Origin: Channa striata | Taxonomy: Eukaryota > Chordata > Actinopteri > Anabantiformes > Channidae | DNA: 64,000 nt | Assembly (NCBI GenBank): GCA_033026295.1 | Contig: CM065176.1 | Span: 10,705,945-10,769,944 of the forward strand | Direction of reading: 5' to 3' | Shown: in pieces, positions 56,201-64,000 of the stretch | Position numbering within the stretch: the first letter of the stretch is position 1 | Layout: every line of letters begins with the position of its first letter | Position numbers and translations under genes: made by a program | Notes under the pieces: model-generated | Database searches by the model: none | Seen by the model: only the letters and a program-made list of their open reading frames with translations | Told to the model about the DNA's origin: nothing

Positions 56201-57100
56201 CTGAGGTAGAATGATTTTAGGGGTAGCAAGATTGATATAGGATATGCGAATGAAACGAAATGGAAACTTCTGCCCTACTGTATGTTCAGACCTCTTTTAA
56301 GTCGTGCTGATGTTGAATCAGGTTAGTCAGCCTGAACAGGGATTTCTGCACCACTGCTTTTTGCAGATGATGTAAGTTTGCTGGCTTAATTGAGGTTTAA
56401 GCTCTGCTCTGCAGCAGGGTCGTTTTTAGGTAGGTGTGTAGTGTGTGAGTGAAGTGACCCAAAGCAAGAAAAATGTATAAAAAATATATATATGTCTCTG
56501 TCTATCTATCTAGTTCCCACTATCAGAGAATGTAAACGATCTAATATTATAGGTCTACATCCCCACCTATACTGAACCAAAACCAAAAGCGTACAAAAAG
56601 CTCCCAATGAAACGTGCATCACTGTGCATCATTCACTCCTCATGATTTTATTGATGAAAGAGAAATTGTGACATTGGTAAGGAGACTTTTTAATGTGAAA
56701 CTTCAAAAGGGTTGAAGGAATGCTTCATGTTTTGTTCACTCTGTATAAAAATGGCCTTCTATGAAAGATCTGTAATGTTTGCGGTTGTCAGATGGAGATG
56801 GAGCTGTGTAATTAGTGTCACACTGGGCCACTCAGTGTTGTTCCTCTCAGCAAAGTGAAATAGGCTGCAGTTAACTTATTTAGTGGGAAGCTGCTATCAG
56901 GTTGGGACTGTCAGGAAAGAAGGGCGGAAGTAGTTTGTTCCTTCATGCAGACTGTGACAGACTGATGACGACTGGACTGGTGACCTGTGCTTTGCCTCTG
57001 TGACTTAAATTCCCAACCCCCTTCGATTTTACTTCTCTTCTCTTTCTTTCTGAACTCTTTATCCCATCCAGACCCAAACACCATACTTCTTTTTTTCTCT
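53300..57100. other. intergenic or intronic, no gene recognised
   Basis: Mostly AT-rich. One repeat tail (listed separately) was seen. The stretch at about 55,440-55,720 is unique-looking, with paired GATAA/TTATC-type and TAATTG motifs, but I have no evidence of function. If the segment at 52,900 is a first exon, this would be its intron. Confidence 0.4.
55045..55113 (+). repeat. 3' tail of a teleost LINE/SINE
   Basis: The phrase 'gtaaagtgccttgagataac' followed by 'gttgtaattttgcataaatt' and 'gaattgaatt' matches the very common fish tail 'cgccttgagacaac...tataaataaaattgaattgaa'. The rest of the element is not recognisable. Confidence 0.6.
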
Positions 57101-57419
57101 GTCCTTCTCCCTCTGTGCACAGGGAGTGGTGTTTGGGCAGTCATGTGACTTTTTGTCTGAAAACAATTGCCGGTGTTTTCCATTGGCCGATTTTTCTTTG
57201 AAAGAGCATTGGTTTCCTGGGCGACGGGGAATGGCGGCACCACTTCACTTTACTCGGCAGCTGACCCCCCCCCTTTGGGTAAAGCTCGGAGCCGGTTTCT
57301 CTGTCACTCTGTCTCTTCCACAGACTGTGGTGGATCAGGTAGCGCATGAGCACGACCCACACAGACAGTGACAGGGTTGTTTGGCGCTTCCTTCTCTCTC
57401 TCTTCTCATTTTTAATCAG

Positions 57420-57456
57420 GAAGGCAGTAACAGAGGCCGTCAGGCTGCTAATAAAG
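57420..57456 (+). other. candidate 37-nt micro-exon
   Basis: A long pyrimidine tract (57,390-57,413) leads to AATCAG at 57,414-57,419. After 37 bases comes a consensus donor AAAG/GTGAGT (GT at 57,457-57,458). One frame is open and reads EGSNRGRQAANK; it could equally be untranslated. Both splice signals are strong, but the gene is unknown. It would suit a plus-strand gene extending past the right edge. Confidence 0.35.
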
Positions 57457-57459
57457 GTG

Positions 57460-60400
57460 AGTGAAAGTCGTTGTTGTTGGGTTGTGTTTTTTTGTCTGTG
57501 AGATGAGACTTTTTTTGCTTTGTTTCTTTGCTGGGTAAACATATGGCTAAAGTGGTTTCAATATTCTGGGAATGATACCAAGTACACAGAAACGCCGGGA
57601 CAGATTAGTCATTAATTAAACAATGACGAATAGTTTGCACTTAGGTGGTTTGTGTTTATTTGACAGATGCTCTTATCAGTTGTATTTATCACCACGGTAA
57701 CATTTGACATGTTTATAAAAATGCTTGCTCAGCACTGGAACAATATGTGACAAAATTCATTACTGACGTGTGTTGGCGAGGGTAAAATTTTGTACATTTG
57801 TTAAACATAATCAAGCATTGTTGGTTGGTCAAGGCTTTTTAAATTTCCAACAGGCAAAACCATGACTAAAACCATGTGGAAATAACTTCTTGCCTGTGTT
57901 ATCTCTCTATTGTAATGAGAGCTGTACAGTAGGCTTAGTTCTTTTTTATGTTCCATGAAGTATTCAACAGCTGTGTGCGCTCTGTGCTGCGCTCAGCTCA
58001 TCACGGCACAAAAACAATACGGATTGTGTCTGGGAATACACAATATGGGCCACTTTGTGAGGATTTGCTGGCAGGGTTGCCATCCTGAAGTGGTGGCCTC
58101 TCTGCTCCGCTTCTTGGGCTCCAGTGACCAGGTGGCTGCTTCTGTGTTTGGTTACCATGGCAAACAGGAAAACAGGCTCCCTGCCCCGCTCTCAGGTGCA
58201 CTTTATCTGATGACCTGGAGGATCCTCTGTGCATGCACACACAAACACAGGCTAGCATCTGTTTGCTGACACTTGACCTCCTTACAAAGACCAGAGACAC
58301 ATAAAAGAAGAATGTTCCAGAGGGAGAAGTGAGGGATTTTTCAATAAGAATAATGTAATGGACATATTGAGCTGGTCACTTTCACTGATGCCTGTTGCTT
58401 ATGTTGCCACAGAATGTAAATAATGAGGAAAAGTGGCGTTGTCTTGGTATTACTTTCACACTCTGAAGTTATTCTCCCCTCAGGCTGTACTGTTGTCTCT
58501 TTGTAAACATTCGAACCATTTACGTAAGGACATTGACCTTAGACCATCTCAAGTTTGTGAAGAGTCTGGAGTCTCAGACTTGTCACCTTTGTTGCTTGTG
58601 ATCATACATCACAAGCCAAATGAAGCCAACTTATGTGATGAGGCCAGATATTGTACAATTGTCCTGTTAATGGCAGGCAAGTGGAAAGGAAATAAAACAA
58701 CATACATGCATCGAGCATTTAAACATTTGTAAAGCCAGCAGGAAGCAGGGCTGGAGTGGATGTCATTAAACCAAAGCCTGGCACCGCGTAGCTGATGCAA
58801 CCAAGAGGAAACTGGTGCTGAGGCCTTGTTGCTTTGACTCGTTGCCATGATGTCACCCCTGCTGACCTGACAAGTCTTCACATTCTTGCTGATAGGGTTT
58901 TACACAGACATGGATGGCAATGTGTGGGAGATGTGTGGGAGACAGAGATGCACAGGCTTGCATACATATGGTCTTTGTCTAAGCGCTGATTAGTAATCTG
59001 GAATACACACACACACACACACACACACATTAACGTCATTAATTCAGTGTCATGCACATGCCCACTCAGCACACACTCAAACCCTCCACCACCCGGATAA
59101 AGATCTCAGTGCCCTTGTTAAAATTCAACATGTCTTTAAGTATCTGTACTTGAAGGTCTGGTGAATCAATTTTGCATATATCATATGCTTCAAACTAAAA
59201 TTACTAAGAATGGTTTGATTAGAGATGCCTAGCTTCATTATGCACTGGTGTCATCATGTCTTTGTATGTCTGCTGCATACATACATTTCTGTTTATGTGT
59301 AGTGTTGGGGCATGATTGCAGCTAGAAAGGACTTTCTGACTACAATGAGCTACAATTTTCCTTTGATCCAGTAAAGCCACTGAAACAAAGAGATGACAGG
59401 CCTGCTGCGGTGAAAGCTTTTAAATGCTGTTGTTTTTGGAGGTTTTTGGATGGAGTTTTGCCTCTCTGTGGAATAAAACAGCACTGTGAACACGCTTTTG
59501 AATAAATAGACAGAAAAATGAGGGTAACATCCTGGTATATGTATGGGACAAATGAAAAAACATTTAGACTTGGGAAGCAGACATAGGAATCACATTGTTA
59601 TAGAAACAAACGGCAAGCTGAGGCACGTAGAGAAAGATGTAGACTGACAGACTGGCTATCACTGAGTGCATCCAGGGGCCTCTTGTTCGCTCTGAGTGGG
59701 GTGGGGCTTACAAAGCTTTTGTTTATGGGACCCCTGACCTACACGCACCTGATTGCTCTCCTGTCATTAACCTGTGTTTTTGTCCGCCACAATTATAAGG
59801 TCAGCAGTTCCTACCCCCAGGCAGGCCAATATTTTAACCTTCCCGTCTCCGTTTTCTCTGAATACTGGAATTTGCGCTGATCAGGGTTGTGCCATGTGGG
59901 TTGGGTCCCCCAGGTGTCTGAGGCTTGTACAGTGGGGGTCTCCAGCAAGAACAACTTGACAACTTTTTTTCCTGAGTCACTTCCACTCCTTACCAGTGAG
60001 AGACACAGAAAAAGTGTGTTTGAGGGAAGCCTTGTGAGCACTCAGAGTTGTCTTCCTGCAGCATATTTGCATTTACTGATAGGACCAGCATGAACAGCTC
60101 AGTGTGACACTAGTGGTGCGGCTTTATCTCAAGAGACAAACAGCAACTGTACATCCATAAGCAGGGAAACAAAGCGAAGGTGAAGGATATTCCAACATGA
60201 CCACTTGAAATCAGGGAATGACCACTTCATATAGCTCCTCAAATATGCAAAACAAGGCTATGGAAGAGTGGTGGTAACTTAGTCCTGAGCCAGTCTGGAC
60301 TGGTTTGAATAAAAGGGGAGGAAAAAAAGACAGCGGTGAAAAGGTGCCAGAGTGCGGCCAAAGTCCTGACAGCTTGGAAGCTGCTAAAAGCCATCTGAGA

Positions 60401-63400
60401 TGCCACTTATGTGCTTCGTTAGCGCGATCTGAAAGGGGTGTTTTGATGGAAAAAATATATGTGCTGTATGTTTTTTCTTCTTTTCTTTCCTGCCTTTAGA
60501 GGAATGTAAAGTTTGTTTACCAGCAGTGTACAGTATATCCAATTGACCCTCACCTTCTTCCAATTTCGCTTTATTATAATCCTCTGTCGTCTTTTTGTAT
60601 TTCCAAAACAGCGTTTTGTATTTGTAAAGAGATGACATGATGACATCCTTCTGCTTCCAAAACATGAATCATCTTCTGAGCCAGGGTTCTGGGAAGAAAA
60701 CAAAAGTCTTTGTCTGTTCTTGCTATATATTCATCTCAACAGTGCAATTACCTTTGCTGGTGAAAGCCATCTCTCCTGGCGTAATAATACACAGGGCATA
60801 ACTGCACAACTGGCACAACAGCATTGGTCTGACCATAATGAGACAGCCATGCTATACTTAGACGTGTTTGGCACAAACCGAGCATTACTACCTTGGAGTA
60901 TAAAAACCGATGTCAACAAGAGTGCAGGGCTTTCCAGCTTGTTTTGGCTTCTGAAAATAGAGCTGCTCCCATTCCATTCACTATCTAGGCTGTGGGCTTG
61001 ACCAACTTGTTGTTGTCCACCTGTTGAAAGCTTTTTTTGGTGAAAGGCTGAATAAATAGAGACAGAAGAAGGGGTGGGGGGTTTCATCGGGAATGACGCG
61101 AAGGCTTGAGTCATAGCAGCAACTTAATGCTATTCATTCTCGGTGAATAATGGCAAACAAAGACGCTATCAGCATGTATCCCAGTCTCTCTGCTCGCTTC
61201 CACAGAGCCTATTGAGCTGCTGCCAGAGCCAGCCATCCTGTTTCTTAGCCTGAGAGCCATCTTCTTGTCTCCTCAGAGCTGAGTTATGGCTGGCTTGCCA
61301 CTCTTTGGACAGATTTATACCTATCACTAGCTGAGGTATCAACTTAGTAGCAGGTGGTGATTGGTAGCAGTCAAATAGCTGCATCAAGTGCATTTTCAGC
61401 TTTTGTGCAGCGAGTATAAAACTGAATAAGTAAACATTTAAAAAGCATGTTATCCTTTATGTGCATGTTTTAACTTTTTAGGGCTTGTCTTTGTTTTCTT
61501 TAGCTTCTTCGCTGAATGCAGAGAGAGGGTTTGAGAAGGAGGAGGAGGAGGGAAGGGGGTTGCAAGAATGTTGGAGTCACTCAGAGGAATCAGGGTGATG
61601 TGTGGGGTTTGAGTGGGGAGGGTGGGATGAACGAGGCACAGCAGTGGGAGGTGCCCTGAGGAATCCCTGGAAGGTGTCAGCAGAGTATGGGAGGATTTGG
61701 GTCTGATAATCCACCATATCTCATTACAGCGCCTTCACCCACTTCTCTGGCTCCAGCCCTGTTGTCTTTCTGTTTTCAGACTCTCAAACCAATAAGCACG
61801 ACTCACACTGCCTGTTAACCTTTGCCTGGTCATGTTGGAGCCCTTAAATAACGGTGGTGTGTGTCTGACGGTGGACAAGCACACGATCCACTGAGGGGTG
61901 ATGGCCAGTCAGGATCCATAAAGTGTACTTACTTGTCTGCTGCTTTAAAATGTCACTCCTCTTTGGCACCTCAGCCTTTTCTCACTGTGGTCTCTGGTAC
62001 CTCAGCAATACCTCAGGAGGCTCTGCCCTCACTTTTATTCTAGCGTGTACTTCAAGTGATTTGTCAGGCAACACAGCTCTTAGATGTGCCAAAAGCTTTG
62101 CTTTATGGACAGTGAACAGTGAGATGGTTCACATAGATGTGAGCCCCTCTCTGCTGGGCCCTGTGACTCAGCTTGGCTAAAAGCTACAGTGTTCTTCACT
62201 GTGGTCTTTTGTTTGCATGATTTAATTCATCAAATTAATGCAATTAATCCAAGACATCTATTTTTGGAACATCTGCTTTATACAATGTGCACACTGGTTA
62301 TTAGGCGCAGTGACTGCATGTCCTCATTAGGCTCTTCAGAATACAGTCTGACATCAGATAAAGGCAAAGAGAACACAAGAAAGAAGTAGTCACTGTTTCT
62401 TGTGAAAATACAGTTGAAACTGGATTTTAAAGTTTTATTTTGCCTCTTGTTAATTATGTTTTGTGTCGTCTATTTAGTTGATATTACTGTAGCTTTTCGC
62501 AGATTTATCCTACTGGGTGTGTTTTCTGGCTGCACGGGAATGTCAACGTCATGTTTAAGACAGTTCAGCAACAGTCATGTTTCATTTTAAATACCAAAGA
62601 GGTCTGACAAGTTTATTTTTAACTGTACATTCACCTGAGTAAATATCCCGGTCACACTTGTAAAATAAAAATCTAATTTATTGCATGCTTATAAAAACAT
62701 TTATTAATGTCACCTTTAAAAGTCCTGTGTACTCTAGTTAGCTGTTAACAAGTGCTCGATTCACTTAAACACACATGTGCCTTTCAAATGTTTTATCGCA
62801 GGTTGGTTCTCCCATGTTTTTTATCTATACTGTGTCTGAGCAAACAGTTTTTTTTTAACTGGGGAAAAGGTAATAGAAAAGTAAAGTAGGTAAAATTAAG
62901 TTTTAAAAAGACGCCAAGGGGCTTCCACACTTTGTGTCTGACCCATCGGTGACACATGTGTTGGGAGGGAGGGAGGTGGCTGTGGAGATAGGAACACAGT
63001 TTATAATAAGGGATGTAGTTTTTATAGTTAAGTAGGCTTGTGTTTGGTGCATGAGTTGCTGTCTGGTCCAGAGTGGTCATAGTCTCACAGTGGTGAGCTT
63101 GACTGAGACACACACTCACACCCACTCTCCAGTTGCACCTGGTCTGCTGGACTATGACCTCATTCCAGGAAAAGGAAGAGAAAATCACCTGACAGCCTCA
63201 TTTGTGTAATCAGCTGTTCATGTGACTGGAGGCCAGAGGGAAGAAGGCCAGTGCCTCCGGTTATGGGTCATACAAACAGTGGAAATTTTAAACATATTTT
63301 AATTCACGTGCATGCAAAGATTTTCAAATACATCCTGCTCCAATGTATAAGCTTCCTTAAACTTCCTTTGTCATTGGTCAATGTAGAGCACAAAAAAAAT

Positions 63401-63580
63401 ACAGACAGAGAATGACAAAGCCGGAAAACACGCTTTCAACTACCTGAAAAGGGGGAGGTACCAGATCTGTCAGCGCAGCAAGAAAGGGTGCGGAGGGAGA
63501 GAGAGAGGACTGACGGGGAGGGTGTGTTTCTGTGTGGGTGAAACACACAGGGAAAGAGGAGGGGTGAAGACAGAGTGAGA
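57460..63580. other. non-coding region, no gene recognised
   Basis: No supported exon, RNA gene or complete transposon. It contains a (CA)n run at 59,005-59,029 and GA/GGAGG-rich tracts near 61,530-61,570. Many short open frames overlap on both strands without splice signals. The sequence at about 61,140-61,400 is unique-looking. Confidence 0.4.
59005..59029. repeat. (AC)n microsatellite
   Basis: Twelve AC dinucleotides in a row, directly visible. Confidence 0.9.
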
Positions 63581-63589
63581 GAGAGAGAG

Positions 63590-63934
63590 AACTCTAGCAG
63601 TCGCTCTTAGATCTTAGCTGTGGTGAGGACACCCAGGAGAAGTGCATTCCTGAGGAAGCAAAGGAGAAAAGGCAGCAAGACAGAGCCGGGAAGAAGTCGT
63701 GACATCCATTAAATCTCCCCATGACCATGTCTGTCGTCCGCCTCTGACCTCTGTTGGGCTCTCCTCACACACACATACTCACACATACATTCACACATAC
63801 ACACACTCTCACTCACACACACCAGCTGCACACAGGGATCTGCTGTTCTGTGACAAGAGAAAGATTTTCCTGACTGACACCGAGAACCGGAGACAGCAAA
63901 AACAGAGGGAGTTAAAGGTGTTGAAGAGAAGCTG
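63590..63934 (+). other. candidate 5' exon of a gene running off the right edge
   Basis: After a GA-rich tract (63,495-63,590) the sequence becomes leader-like. It ends in a strong donor AAGCTG/GTGAGT (GT at 63,935-63,936). A plus-strand frame open from 63,699 contains a CA-repeat-encoded His/Thr stretch and then KRKIFLTDTENRRQQKQREL, but no family is recognised, so it may be untranslated. Human gene order beyond LRRC56 would suggest a RASSF7/PHRF1-type neighbour; that is only a guess from synteny. Confidence 0.35.
63764..63822. repeat. imperfect CA/TACA microsatellite inside the candidate 5' exon
   Basis: Interrupted ACAC/ATAC runs of about 60 bases, directly visible. Confidence 0.75.
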
Positions 63935-64000
63935 GTGAGTTTAAGGGCTTTTTTTCTTTCAGACGTTGTTTGAATGTGTCCTTGCTTGTTTGAATGTCAG

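Noticed and set aside
57126..57542. Overlapping open frames on both strands near 57.1-57.5 kb
   Set aside because: No recognisable domain and low-complexity composition. Only the 37-nt splice-bounded segment inside was kept as a candidate.

Overview
This window is vertebrate genomic DNA, almost certainly from a ray-finned (teleost) fish. The genes have many small exons with GT-AG introns. The four recognised proteins are near-identical in layout to known vertebrate families, and the non-coding DNA carries decayed Tc1/mariner, hAT-like, LINE and SINE-like repeats of the kinds common in teleosts. No prokaryotic, viral or CRISPR features are present.

Layout, left to right. Positions 1-4,500 are mostly non-coding, with one weak candidate terminal exon on the minus strand near the left edge and two decayed repeats. 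A compact GC-rich promoter at about 4,500-4,665 leads into ldha (plus strand; coding exons 6,340-9,776, 332 aa, muscle-type L-lactate dehydrogenase A). Facing it tail-to-tail is tsg101 (minus strand, 18,118-12,250, 10 coding exons, 390 aa, ESCRT-I subunit). Immediately upstream of tsg101 lies a second minus-strand gene (21,151-19,876, 6 exons, 191 aa). It copies the first five exons of tsg101 but stops after the UEV domain: a UEV-only TSG101 paralogue. Next is hras (minus strand, 29,086-25,479, 189 aa), with a long first intron reaching back to a CpG-rich promoter near 38,100-38,960. Divergent from it is lrrc56 (plus strand, 39,591-49,078, 12 coding exons), a ciliary/dynein-arm assembly leucine-rich-repeat protein. 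Its exon 7 shows a reading-frame conflict and a likely GC-AG intron. From about 49,500 to the right edge no coding gene is recognised. Three isolated sites look like non-coding or micro exons of a plus-strand gene whose body would lie beyond the window.

The genes are not an operon and mostly act separately: anaerobic pyruvate/lactate conversion (ldha), endosomal sorting (tsg101 and its UEV-only neighbour), growth-factor signalling (hras) and motile cilia (lrrc56). Two arrangements match conserved vertebrate synteny: LDHA facing TSG101, and HRAS divergent from LRRC56. In humans these two pairs are many megabases apart on 11p15; here they lie within a few kilobases.

I found no strong candidate for a wholly new biological system. 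The most interesting items are the UEV-only tsg101 paralogue, the lrrc56 exon 7 anomaly, the hras splice donor built into a GT microsatellite, and the unexplained exon-like sites at the right end. Exon borders were assigned by eye from reading frame, splice consensus and similarity to remembered family members. UTR ends are approximate.
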